From Tritonibacter horizontis (lineage in GTDB: Bacteria; Pseudomonadota; Alphaproteobacteria; Rhodobacterales; Rhodobacteraceae), in contig NZ_LPUY01000075.1 of the NCBI RefSeq assembly GCF_001518015.1, positions 91,939 to 155,938 of the forward strand: a stretch of 64,000 nt of DNA. The letters run 5' to 3'. The position numbers and the translations under genes are program-made. The notes beneath the pieces are model-generated. The model was not told where the DNA came from. It saw nothing but the letters and a program-made list of their open reading frames with translations, and made no database searches. How positions within the stretch are numbered: position 1 is the stretch's first letter; the number at the start of each line of letters is the position of its first letter. Positions 16,720 through 24,684 of this stretch are shown here, in pieces.

Positions 16720-17796
16720 ATGGCACTCGAACTCAGATCCGTGACCAAACGCGTGGGCGGCGTTCTCCATATCAAGGAGACCTCCCTGACGCTTGAAACC
16801 GGTCACTTCAACGTCCTTCTGGGCGCCACCGGGTCGGGAAAGACCTCTCTTATCAAACTGATGGCCGGCCTTGACCCGATTGCCTCAGGCGCGCTTCTGA
16901 TGGACGGTCAAGACGTGACACGCCTCAGCACGCAAAAGCGCAACATCAGCCTCGTGCATCAGTTTTTCATCAACTATCCGCATATGACCGTCTACGACAA
17001 CATCGCCTCGCCGCTGAAGGTCGCAGGCATGGCCAAGTCGGAACTGGACGACCGGGTGCAGGACGCCGCAAAGATCATGCAGCTGACACCAATGCTGCAC
17101 CGTCGCCCGCATGAATTGTCCGGGGGGCAACAGCAGCGGACGGCTCTGGCCCGCGCGATTGCCAAGGAAAGCCGCGCGGTGTTTCTGGACGAACCGCTCG
17201 CAAACCTGGACTACAAGCTGCGCGAAGAATTGCGGGACCAGCTGCCTGACCTGTTCGCCGGGCGCGGCGCCGTGGTGGTCTATGCGACCTCCGAACCCGA
17301 AGAAGCCCTGCTGCTGGGCGGCAAGACCGCCTTGATGCAGAACGGGCGGGTGACGCAATTCGGCCCCACCGCCGATATTTATCGCAACCCGGAAAACGTC
17401 GCAGCGGCACGGGTGTTCTCTGACCCGCCGATCAACACCGCGACCATCACCAAACAGGGCCACGAGGCCCGTCTGGGCACAGATGTCAGCTGGACGCTTG
17501 AAGGCGCCGCGGCAGGACTGGCAGATGGCAACTACACCATCGCGATCCGCCCCCACCATGTGGTGCCGGTGGCAAAGGCCGCCGGTCTGGTCAAGCTCAA
17601 CGGGCGCGTGCAGGTGACCGAACTCTCCGGCTCTGAAAGCTCCGCGCATTTTGATCTCTCACAGAGTGGAGCGGCCAGCTCCTGGGTGTCGCTCAGCCAT
17701 GGGGTACACCCCTACAAGGTCGGCGAACTGCATGATTTTTATATGGATCCTCGGGCGGCCTATGTCTTTGCCCCTGATGGCTCCCGCGTGGCGTGA
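16720..17796 (+). CDS. glpS: glycerol ABC transporter ATP-binding subunit GlpS
   Basis: This 358-residue ABC ATPase has an intact Walker A (GATGSGKT, Lys41), signature LSGGQ (133-137) and Walker B with Glu158 (FLDEP). The switch His is replaced: VYATSEPEEA has Ser191 where TH is usual. A C-terminal MalK/OB-like domain follows (about 240-358). It should pair with GlpT as a heterodimer. Because GlpT has the opposite defect, only one composite ATP site should be complete. The start is the ATG of MALELRSVTK; a TTG 14 codons earlier is unlikely. The ribosome site is weak, which fits lower expression than glpV. It ends 9 bp before glpT. Confidence 0.88.
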   Translation: MALELRSVTKRVGGVLHIKETSLTLETGHFNVLLGATGSGKTSLIKLMAGLDPIASGALLMDGQDVTRLSTQKRNISLVHQFFINYPHMTVYDNIASPLKVAGMAKSELDDRVQDAAKIMQLTPMLHRRPHELSGGQQQRTALARAIAKESRAVFLDEPLANLDYKLREELRDQLPDLFAGRGAVVVYATSEPEEALLLGGKTALMQNGRVTQFGPTADIYRNPENVAAARVFSDPPINTATITKQGHEARLGTDVSWTLEGAAAGLADGNYTIAIRPHHVVPVAKAAGLVKLNGRVQVTELSGSESSAHFDLSQSGAASSWVSLSHGVHPYKVGELHDFYMDPRAAYVFAPDGSRVA

Positions 17797-17805
17797 GGCG
17801 ATAAA

Positions 17806-18891
17806 ATGGCCAAGATTACACTGTCCAAGCTGCGGCACAGCTACATGTCAAACCCCAAATCCGACAGTGATTATGCGCTGAAGGAAATCGACCTGGATTG
17901 GAACGATGGCGGCGCCTATGCATTGCTCGGCCCATCCGGCTGCGGCAAATCCACCCTGTTGAACATCATCTCCGGCCTTCTTGTGCCCTCTGAAGGTCAG
18001 ATCCTGTTTGACGGCAAGGACGTCACCCGCCTGCCCCCCGATCAGCGCAACATCGCGCAGGTGTTCCAGTTTCCGGTGATCTACGACACCATGACCGTCT
18101 ACGATAACCTCGCCTTTCCGCTGCGCAATCGCGGCCGCGACGAGGCCACGGTAGAACGGCGCGTCATGGCCATTGCCGAAATGCTCGAAGTCACCGGCAT
18201 GCTGAACCAGAAAGCCGCCGGCCTGTCGCCGGACAACAAACAGAAGATCTCCATGGGGCGCGGCCTCGTGCGCGAAGACGTGAATGTGGTGATGTTCGAC
18301 GAACCGCTGACCGTGATCGACCCGCATCTGAAGTGGAAGCTGCGCTCGAAGCTGAAGGAACTGCACCAGCGGGTGAAGGCGACGATGATCTACGTCACCC
18401 ACGACCAGACGGAGGCGCTGACGTTCGCCGATCAGGTGGTTGTGATGCAGCAGGGCGAGGTGGTTCAGATCGGCACGCCGGTCGAACTGTTCGACCGCCC
18501 CGCGCATACGTTTGTCGGCCATTTCATCGGCTCGCCGGGGATGAACATCCTGCCCTGTACCTATGATGGCACCGCCGATGACATGGCCCGCATCGAAGGC
18601 CAGCCCGTCCCGCTGGAGGGCCCGGCCAGATCTGCGCCCACAGGCAAGACCGAAATCGGCATTCGCCCGGAATTTGTCACGCTCGCGGGCAGCGGCCTGC
18701 CTGCGACGGTCATCAAAGTCTCTGACGTGGGCCGCCACACGGTGGTGGAATGCGACTGCCTTGGCCACAAGGTCAACGCGGTGATCGACGAAGGCACGAC
18801 GCTGCAAAAGGGCGATGCCACCCACCTCTCCTTCCGCAAGGACCAGACCCGTCTCTATGTGGACGGCTGGCTTGCCACAGACCCGGAGTGA
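17806..18891 (+). CDS. glpT: glycerol ABC transporter ATP-binding subunit GlpT
   Basis: This 361-residue ABC ATPase has Walker A GPSGCGKST (Lys48), Walker B FDEP (Glu166) and switch His199 (VTHDQTEA), all canonical. The signature is degenerate: LSPDN (140-144) instead of LSGGQ. A C-terminal regulatory OB-like domain follows. It should form a heterodimer with GlpS and with the GlpP/GlpQ permeases at the inner membrane to energise glycerol uptake. It is tightly coupled: 9 bp after glpS and 4 bp before glpP. Confidence 0.88.
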   Translation: MAKITLSKLRHSYMSNPKSDSDYALKEIDLDWNDGGAYALLGPSGCGKSTLLNIISGLLVPSEGQILFDGKDVTRLPPDQRNIAQVFQFPVIYDTMTVYDNLAFPLRNRGRDEATVERRVMAIAEMLEVTGMLNQKAAGLSPDNKQKISMGRGLVREDVNVVMFDEPLTVIDPHLKWKLRSKLKELHQRVKATMIYVTHDQTEALTFADQVVVMQQGEVVQIGTPVELFDRPAHTFVGHFIGSPGMNILPCTYDGTADDMARIEGQPVPLEGPARSAPTGKTEIGIRPEFVTLAGSGLPATVIKVSDVGRHTVVECDCLGHKVNAVIDEGTTLQKGDATHLSFRKDQTRLYVDGWLATDPE

Positions 18892-18895
18892 CAAC

Positions 18896-19759
18896 ATGAA
18901 AACCGAAAATCAAAAAGCCTGGTTCTTCGTGCTGCCGGTACTTCTGCTGGTGGCCTTCAACGCCCTGATCCCGATGATGACAGTTGTCAACTATTCGGTG
19001 CAGGAGACCTTTGGCGACAATGTCTTCTTCTGGCAGGGGCTGGACTGGTTCCAGCAGATCCTGCGATCAGACCGCTTTCACGCAGCACTGGGACGGCAGT
19101 TCCTGTTCACCTTCCTGATCCTGATCATCGAGGTGCCGCTGGGCATCGCCATCGCGCTGTCGATGCCACGCCAGGGCATCTGGGTGCCGGTCTGCCTGGT
19201 ACTGATGGCCTTGCCGATGCTGATCCCCTGGAACGTGGTCGGGGCCATGTGGAACATCTTCACCCTGCCCGACATCGGCCTTCTCGGGTATACGCTGAAC
19301 CACGTGCTTGGCCTCAACTACGATATGACCCAAGATCCGATTGCGGCCTGGGTGACCATTGTCACGATGGATGTCTGGCACTGGACATCGCTGGTGGTCC
19401 TGTTGTCCTACGCCGGTCTGGTCTCGATCCCCGACGCCTACTATCAGGCAGCCAAGATCGACGGGGCCTCCAACTGGTCGGTGTTCCGTTATATCCAGTT
19501 GCCAAAGATGAAAACCGTGCTGACCATCGCGATCCTGCTGCGGTTCATGGACAGTTTCAACATCTATACCGAGCCTTTCGTGCTGACCGGCGGTGGTCCG
19601 GGCAACTCCACCACGCTGTTGTCGATCGACCTGGTGAAAATCGCACTGGGGCAGTTCGACCTCGGCCCCGCCGCCGCCATGTCGCTCATCTATTTCGCAA
19701 TCACGCTTCTGGTCAGCTGGCTGTTCTACACGCTGATGACCAAAGACGATCAGAATTAA
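18896..19759 (+). CDS. glpP: glycerol ABC transporter permease GlpP
   Basis: This 287-residue integral membrane protein has about six hydrophobic segments (the first is WFFVLPVLLLVAFNALIPMM). The EAA-type coupling loop, DAYYQAAKIDGASNWSVFRYIQLP, contacts the ATPases (stretch spans about 20 residues). It resembles MalF/UgpA-type permeases. The start is the ATG four bases after the glpT stop region; the frame extends upstream but only inside glpT. It forms the translocation pore with GlpQ. Confidence 0.9.
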   Translation: MKTENQKAWFFVLPVLLLVAFNALIPMMTVVNYSVQETFGDNVFFWQGLDWFQQILRSDRFHAALGRQFLFTFLILIIEVPLGIAIALSMPRQGIWVPVCLVLMALPMLIPWNVVGAMWNIFTLPDIGLLGYTLNHVLGLNYDMTQDPIAAWVTIVTMDVWHWTSLVVLLSYAGLVSIPDAYYQAAKIDGASNWSVFRYIQLPKMKTVLTIAILLRFMDSFNIYTEPFVLTGGGPGNSTTLLSIDLVKIALGQFDLGPAAAMSLIYFAITLLVSWLFYTLMTKDDQN

Positions 19760-19771
19760 GGGAGGGACCCG

Positions 19772-20569
19772 ATGCAAAAACGTTCCATCGTCCCCATCGT
19801 CTATATCCTCTTCCTCATGCTGCCGATCTACTGGCTGGTGGCGATGAGCTTCAAGACAACAAACGAAATCCTTTCCGGCTTTTCTCTGTTTCCACAGACG
19901 TTTACGCTGGAAAATTACAAGGTGATCTTTACCGATCCGACCTGGTACTGGGGCTATATCAACTCGATCCTTTACGTGTCGATCAACACGGTGATCTCCG
20001 TCTGCGTGGCGCTACCGGCGGCCTATGCCTTCTCGCGCTATCGTTTCCTTGGGGACAAGCAGCTGTTCTTCTGGCTGCTCACCAACCGGATGGCGCCGGC
20101 GGCGGTCTTTGCCCTGCCCTTCTTCCAGCTCTATTCCGCTGTTGGGCTCTTTGACACGCATCTCGCGGTGGCGATGGCCCATTGCCTGTTCAACATCCCT
20201 CTGGCGGTCTGGATCCTCGAAGGTTTCATGGGAGGCGTGCCCAAAGAGCTGGACGAAACCGCCTATGTGGACGGCTATTCCTTCCCACGCTTTTTTGTGT
20301 CGATCTTCCTGCCCGCCATCAAGGCCGGTGTCGGCGTGGCCGCGTTCTTCTGCTTCATGTTCTCATGGGTCGAATTGCTCCTGGCCAAGACCCTGACCGC
20401 AGTCGAGGCCAAACCCATCGCCGCCACGATGACCAAAACCGCCTCTTCGGCCGGTTATGAACTGGGCCTGCTGGCGGCAGCAGGAACCCTGACCATCATC
20501 CCGGGCGCGATCGTGATCTATTTCGTCCGCAACTACATCGCGAAAGGTTTCGCGATGGGGAGGGTTTGA
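19772..20569 (+). CDS. glpQ: glycerol ABC transporter permease GlpQ
   Basis: The second permease has 265 residues with six hydrophobic segments, starting SIVPIVYILFLMLPIYWLVA. The coupling loop is ELDETAYVDGYSFPRFF, where an ABC permease EAA loop is expected. It is of the MalG/UgpE type. GGGAGGG precedes the ATG by a few bases. It lies 12 bp after glpP and 2 bp before glpU, so it is clearly co-transcribed. Confidence 0.9.
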   Translation: MQKRSIVPIVYILFLMLPIYWLVAMSFKTTNEILSGFSLFPQTFTLENYKVIFTDPTWYWGYINSILYVSINTVISVCVALPAAYAFSRYRFLGDKQLFFWLLTNRMAPAAVFALPFFQLYSAVGLFDTHLAVAMAHCLFNIPLAVWILEGFMGGVPKELDETAYVDGYSFPRFFVSIFLPAIKAGVGVAAFFCFMFSWVELLLAKTLTAVEAKPIAATMTKTASSAGYELGLLAAAGTLTIIPGAIVIYFVRNYIAKGFAMGRV

Positions 20570-20571
20570 TC

Positions 20572-20850
20572 ATGCTGAGCTGGATGGCCTGGACCTGGCC
20601 CACCGCCCTTGTCTTCATCGGCATCTTCTCTGCCATCGGCGTGTTGATTTTCTTGGAAATCCGCACCCCCGGAGGCGATGCCCGCAAAGGGATCCTCGGA
20701 CTGACCACCACCCGGGGCGACCGCTTGTTCATCACGCTTCTGGGCACCTCCTATATATTTCTGGCCTGGCTGGGGCTGGTGGGAATGCCGCTCTGGATTC
20801 CGCTGGGACTGGCCATCGCCTGGGGCGGTTTCAGCTTCTGGAAAGTGTGA
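20572..20850 (+). CDS. glpU: DUF2160 small membrane protein of the glycerol operon
   Basis: The 92-residue protein has two or three membrane spans (WPTALVFIGIFSAIGVLIFL; LFITLLGTSYIFLAWLGLVG; a third near the C-terminus). DUF2160 proteins are found almost only at the end of such glycerol transporter operons, where the rhizobial gene is called glpU; its role is not established. It may be an accessory subunit or stability factor of GlpPQ. The start is the ATG two bases after the glpQ stop. Terminator-like hairpins follow. Confidence 0.85.
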   Translation: MLSWMAWTWPTALVFIGIFSAIGVLIFLEIRTPGGDARKGILGLTTTRGDRLFITLLGTSYIFLAWLGLVGMPLWIPLGLAIAWGGFSFWKV

Positions 20851-20863
20851 GCGAGGCCCGCGG

Positions 20864-20910
20864 GTCAAGGGGGCCGCATGGCCCCGCCCTAAGGGCGGCT
20901 TGCCCTTGAC
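20864..20910 (+). terminator. compound hairpin after glpU
   Basis: Outer arms GTCAAGGG (20864-20871) and CCCTTGAC (20903-20910) enclose a tight inner hairpin CCGCCC-TAA-GGGCGG (20884-20898). It starts 13 bp after the stop and has no T run, so it may act as a Rho-independent-like stop or 3' end stabiliser. Confidence 0.6.
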
Positions 20911-20936
20911 GCGCATCCCTTCACACACTGGAAAAC

Positions 20937-20967
20937 GGCTCTGAGGGCAAATTGGCCCCTCAGAGCC
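20937..20967. terminator. second hairpin downstream of the glp operon
   Basis: Perfect 11-bp stem GGCTCTGAGGG / CCCTCAGAGCC with a 9-nt loop. There is no T run on either side. It probably serves as back-up termination or RNA protection for the glp transcript. Confidence 0.6.
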
Positions 20968-21207
20968 ATCTCAGCAAAAGCAGTCGGATCTGCGCCCATC
21001 TCGGCGCTCACGGAAAAAACGTCGCCTCCCGCCCAGCAGAATAAACGCGCGCGGTCGCGCACAATGTGACAACCCTGCCCATCCCGGACGCACCTTCTAA
21101 AAAAATAGTTTTCGCCGGGATCAAAATCCCCTACCATCGCGACTGATCCCTTGAAGATCACCGCGGCTTCTCCCCCGGTCGCGGCCCGAACAGCAAAGCT
21201 TGGACAT

Positions 21208-21603
21208 ATGCGCAAGAAACAGGACCACTCCCTTCTGACCGAAGTCGAACTCGAATTCATGACAGTGGTCTGGGATCTGGGTCAGGGATCTGTGCGTGAC
21301 ATCCTCGCCGAACTGAACAAAGTCCAAGAGCGGGCTTATACGTCGGTTGCTACCGTGCTCAAGATCATGGAGCAAAAGGGCTTTTTGACCAGCGAACGGA
21401 TTGACCGGTCGTTTGTCTACCGTCCTGCCATTCCAAAGGCCGACTATCAGAAAACATCGCTCAAGAACTTGTCGAGCAAACTTTTCAATGGTGCACCCGC
21501 TGCCCTGGTGGCGCGGCTCGTCGATGACGAGGACATCACAGACGACATGCTCGAAGAAATGCGTGCCCTTCTCAATGAAAGGCTGGGGGACAATGAAAGC
21601 TGA
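21208..21603 (+). CDS. BlaI/MecI/CopY-family transcriptional repressor
   Basis: This 131-residue winged-helix regulator has TEVELEFMTVVWDLGQGSVRDI and the recognition-helix region YTSVATVLKIMEQKGFL, both typical of BlaI/MecI. Such repressors are usually inactivated by proteolysis linked to a partner M56 metalloprotease, and that partner overlaps it here by 11 bp. The ATG is chosen at MRKKQDHSLLTEVE; the upstream extension is not family-like. No beta-lactamase gene is nearby, so its regulon is unknown. Confidence 0.9.
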   Translation: MRKKQDHSLLTEVELEFMTVVWDLGQGSVRDILAELNKVQERAYTSVATVLKIMEQKGFLTSERIDRSFVYRPAIPKADYQKTSLKNLSSKLFNGAPAALVARLVDDEDITDDMLEEMRALLNERLGDNES

Positions 21604-22732
21604 TGCTCTTCTGAATGCATATATCGATTTGAACCTTCTGGTTCTGGCCGGGGCAGCGCTCTGGTTCGCGGCCCGCATCGGGTTCCGGCGAACCTCGCTG
21701 GCCACGTCATATGGTCCCCAGCTGAAACTGCTGAACGGGATGACTGTTCTGCTGGCCGTCACGCCGGTCCTGGTCGTGCTCGCCAATCTGAGCGGCATCG
21801 GCCATCCCCCGACGCTGTCCGACATGTTGGTTTCGCAATATCTGCAAGGCAATGTGAATATGTCTGCCGCGCAGTTCGAGGCCATGATCGGCCTGCGAGA
21901 GGATCTGGTGCGCGATCTCAGCGCAGGGCGGGCTCTTTGGAGCCAGGTGGTCGCCCTGCTGTTGGTCAGCGGCGCCGCAATCTCGGCCGTATTGCTGGCC
22001 TATGCCATCCTGCGCCTGCATCTCGCCCTGTCCTCCGCCTATGTCTGGAAACGGATCGGCCGGGTGGAACTGCGGCTCAGCGATACGACGGCTGTGGCAT
22101 ATTCCACCCGTGGACTGTTCCGGCTCTATATCGTCCTGCCCACCGCGCTGCTGAACGACCCCCGTGACCTGCGTTTGACCCTGGCGCATGAACTGCAGCA
22201 TTTCCGCCAAAAAGACGTGGAAACCGCCTTTCTGATGGAGTGCCTGCGGCCGCTTTTGTTCTGGAACCCCGCCTATTACCTGTGGCGGCGCGACATTCGC
22301 GCGATGCGGGAATTTGCCTGTGATCAGGCCTTGGGCGCCCGCCACCGCTTTGATCTGCGCGCCTACTGCGAATGCCTGATCCGCGCCTCGGAACGGGCCC
22401 GCCAGACGCCGATTTTCCTGAGCCCGCGCAGCCCTTCCGTTGCGCTGCTGGAACGACGCGAAATTCACAATGCCCCGATCCTCGCACGGCGCATCATCGC
22501 GGTCACCGAGAAACGCCCGGATGGCCAGCAGGCCGCGCTTTGGGCGGCCATCGCGGCAAGCATCGCCTGCGCCGTTGTTGGCACCGCCTTTCTGATCCAG
22601 CGCCCTGGAGACTGGAGCCACGATCGCATCATGCTGTCCACCATCGTCAATCTGGAACGCATGGCGCACAGGAATTCGACCACCACTGCGGTTTCGGCCC
22701 TGGCAGGTGGCTTTGTCACCTCCTCCCGCTAA
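21593..22732 (+). CDS. M56-family membrane metalloprotease (BlaR1-like, no sensor domain)
   Basis: The 379-residue protein has N-terminal membrane segments (about 12-28, 48-68, 117-142), the zinc motif HELQH (His199, Glu200, His203) and the downstream REFACDQ block that provides the third ligand region. One more membrane segment lies near 325-345 (WAAIAASIACAVVGTAFLI). BlaR1/MecR1 proteins carry a penicillin-binding sensor domain of some 250 residues after this; here only about 35 residues follow. The signal is therefore sensed in some other way. It overlaps the BlaI-like gene, so it probably cleaves or inactivates that repressor. Confidence 0.85.
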   Translation: MKADALLNAYIDLNLLVLAGAALWFAARIGFRRTSLATSYGPQLKLLNGMTVLLAVTPVLVVLANLSGIGHPPTLSDMLVSQYLQGNVNMSAAQFEAMIGLREDLVRDLSAGRALWSQVVALLLVSGAAISAVLLAYAILRLHLALSSAYVWKRIGRVELRLSDTTAVAYSTRGLFRLYIVLPTALLNDPRDLRLTLAHELQHFRQKDVETAFLMECLRPLLFWNPAYYLWRRDIRAMREFACDQALGARHRFDLRAYCECLIRASERARQTPIFLSPRSPSVALLERREIHNAPILARRIIAVTEKRPDGQQAALWAAIAASIACAVVGTAFLIQRPGDWSHDRIMLSTIVNLERMAHRNSTTTAVSALAGGFVTSSR

Positions 22733-22864
22733 ACGCTGGACCGGGCGCGCTGTCTGACCGGACTGGACGCAACAGTCCTGTCGGATTCGCGTCGCCGGTT
22801 CGCAAACGCTTTGCTCCCGCGCGTCTTCCTCGATATGAACCATTGGTGCGAGGAGTCCCCAGAT

Positions 22865-23551
22865 ATGAAACTGCAGCCCATCGACATCTCAAAAACCGCT
22901 TCGGCCGCGTCGATTGTCTTCGACGCCCTGCGCAAAGCGATTGTCGAAGGGGAGCTGGAAGAAGGGGCGCCGCTGCGCCAGGATGAAATCGCGCGGCTTT
23001 TCAACACCAGCCGCATTCCCGTAAGGGAGGCGATTTCCCGGCTTGAAGAAAAGGGGTTGGTTACCTCGCAACGGTTCAAAGGCGCGGTTGTCGCCGGCCT
23101 GGACATCGAAGAGTTGCGTGAAATTTTCGAGTATCGCGCCCTGATCGAACCCGAGGTGATCCGCCGCGCCGTGCCGCGTATGACGACAGATACGTTGGAC
23201 GAGGCCAAGACCTTCTTTCACAAATTACACACCGCCAGCGATCCGGTGTCCTGGGGCGACCTGAACCGTGCGTTTCACGAGCGTCTCTATCGTGCGTCCG
23301 GGCTTCCCTATCACGAAGCCGCCATCGACAAGGCAATGGACCGGGTTGATCGCTATCTGCGCGCGGCGCTTATCCGGTCCGGCAACGTGAACAAATCCAA
23401 CGCCGAACATCTGGCGATCTGGCAGGCCTGCGCCGATGGCGACGCGGACCTGGCCGCGGACCTGACCAGAAATCACATCATGCAGTCCTGCACCGGGCTG
23501 ATGCAGAACATGACCGATCAGAGCGCAGGCCCGGCGCGCCCCGCACCCTAG
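22865..23551 (+). CDS. GntR-family regulator, FCD (FadR-like) type
   Basis: The 228-residue protein has an N-terminal winged helix (about residues 12-75; PLRQDEIARLFNTSRIPVRE, then ISRLEEKGLV) and an all-helical FCD effector domain (about 85-215; LREIFEYRALIEPEVIRRA, FHERLYRASG, EHLAIWQACADGD) with the metal/ligand His and Asp residues of that fold. GntR/FCD proteins sense organic acids or sugar acids. GAGGAG lies upstream of the ATG. Its stop shares the four bases CTAG with the stop of the convergent fructokinase gene. The target is unknown. Confidence 0.88.
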   Translation: MKLQPIDISKTASAASIVFDALRKAIVEGELEEGAPLRQDEIARLFNTSRIPVREAISRLEEKGLVTSQRFKGAVVAGLDIEELREIFEYRALIEPEVIRRAVPRMTTDTLDEAKTFFHKLHTASDPVSWGDLNRAFHERLYRASGLPYHEAAIDKAMDRVDRYLRAALIRSGNVNKSNAEHLAIWQACADGDADLAADLTRNHIMQSCTGLMQNMTDQSAGPARPAP

Positions 23552-24486
23552 CGCGCAGCGCCCAGTTCGTTGGCCCAGGGCGGATTTGCTCCGGCACGCG
23601 AAACGGTGACCGCGGCGGCCGCCGCGCCATAGGACAACGCGTCTTGCATCGTTTCGGCCGTGACGCTGCGCAGGCCGGATTTGGTCAGCACGCCCAGCGC
23701 ATCCAGCTTGGCCAGAACACCAGCGTTGAACGTATCGCCGGCCCCGACCGTGTCGACCACGGTTGTGGGACGGGCGGGAACCGAAACCTGAACGCCGCCA
23801 GGCAGGATGGCAGTCGCCCCTTCGGCACCGCGCGTGACCAGGACAATCGCCGGTCCATCCGCCTGCAACGCGGCTGCCTGGGCTTCCAGACCGTCCTGGT
23901 TTGGCTTAATCCAAGCCAGATCCTCGTCCGAAACCTTGGCAATATCCGCCTGCGCCAGCATCGACATCAACCTGTCGCGGTACCGGGCCACATCAGGTGC
24001 GAACCCGGGGCGGATGTTGGGGTCGATCATGACAGCGCGCTGAGGGCCCGCCTGCGCCAAAAGGGACGCATAGGTCTCTGCACAAGGCTCACACGCGAGG
24101 CTGATCCCGCCAAAGAACAGGGCCGTGACCTGCGCGTCAACCGCTGGCAGCATGTCCGGGGCGAGCATCCGCCCGGCGGTGTTCTCATCATAAAACGCGT
24201 ATGTCGCATGGCCGTTTTCCAGCGTCACGAACGCCAGCGTCGTCGGCCGGGCAGAGCGCAAAAGATACTTTCGGCCCACGCCGCTCTTTTCAAGAGACGC
24301 CTCCAGCTGCCGTCCGAACAGGTCCGTTGAAACACCGCTCAGGAGGGACACCTCGCGCCCCAACCGCCCCAGAGCGATCGCGGTATTAAACACAGCCCCG
24401 CCAGAATGCGGAACAAAAGCCGCCTCCCCGTTTGCGGTTTCATTGGGGATCATGTCGATCAGCGCTTCGCCGCAACATAGGATCAT
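23548..24486 (-). CDS. PfkB-family sugar kinase, probable fructokinase
   Basis: The 312-residue ribokinase-fold protein begins MILCCGEALIDMIP. It contains the PfkB signatures SGGAVFNTAIALGRLG and DTVGAGDTFNAGV, the latter with the catalytic Asp and anion hole. It most resembles fructokinases (fructose to fructose-6-phosphate), but substrate choice in this family is hard to read from sequence. The start is the ATG with AGGA about ten bases upstream; an ATG nine codons earlier has no ribosome site. It stands alone, with no sugar transporter next to it. Confidence 0.82.
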   Translation of the reverse strand: MILCCGEALIDMIPNETANGEAAFVPHSGGAVFNTAIALGRLGREVSLLSGVSTDLFGRQLEASLEKSGVGRKYLLRSARPTTLAFVTLENGHATYAFYDENTAGRMLAPDMLPAVDAQVTALFFGGISLACEPCAETYASLLAQAGPQRAVMIDPNIRPGFAPDVARYRDRLMSMLAQADIAKVSDEDLAWIKPNQDGLEAQAAALQADGPAIVLVTRGAEGATAILPGGVQVSVPARPTTVVDTVGAGDTFNAGVLAKLDALGVLTKSGLRSVTAETMQDALSYGAAAAAVTVSRAGANPPWANELGAAR

Positions 24487-24684
24487 GGCGTTATCCTGCC
24501 CTTCGTTTTGCATCGTGCCCGCATGCCGGGCCTGGGTCGCAAGGGCATTTTATCGCCCTCACGATGCGGGCGCTAACATTTTTCAACTTCTCTGACAAAT
24601 TATTCCGACACCCGCCTCCGCAATGGCCAACCTCCGGAAGGCCCGACCATTGCCGGGGCGGGACATCCGGACCGCGATCACCTC

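Larger units (their letters stand above)
20851..21207. other. 357-bp intergenic region with two hairpins
   Basis: No gene is seen. The left part holds the two hairpins that end the glp operon. The right part should contain the promoter of the blaI-like gene. The rest shows no recognisable structure. Confidence 0.6.

Noticed and set aside
14738..16726. 662-codon open frame on the minus strand opposite glpV
   Set aside because: High-GC shadow of a clear glpV gene with signal peptide and ribosome site; the antisense translation has no recognisable domain. The same applies to long antisense frames opposite the SGNH/GH gene, oppA, cydA, rpsA and aroA.
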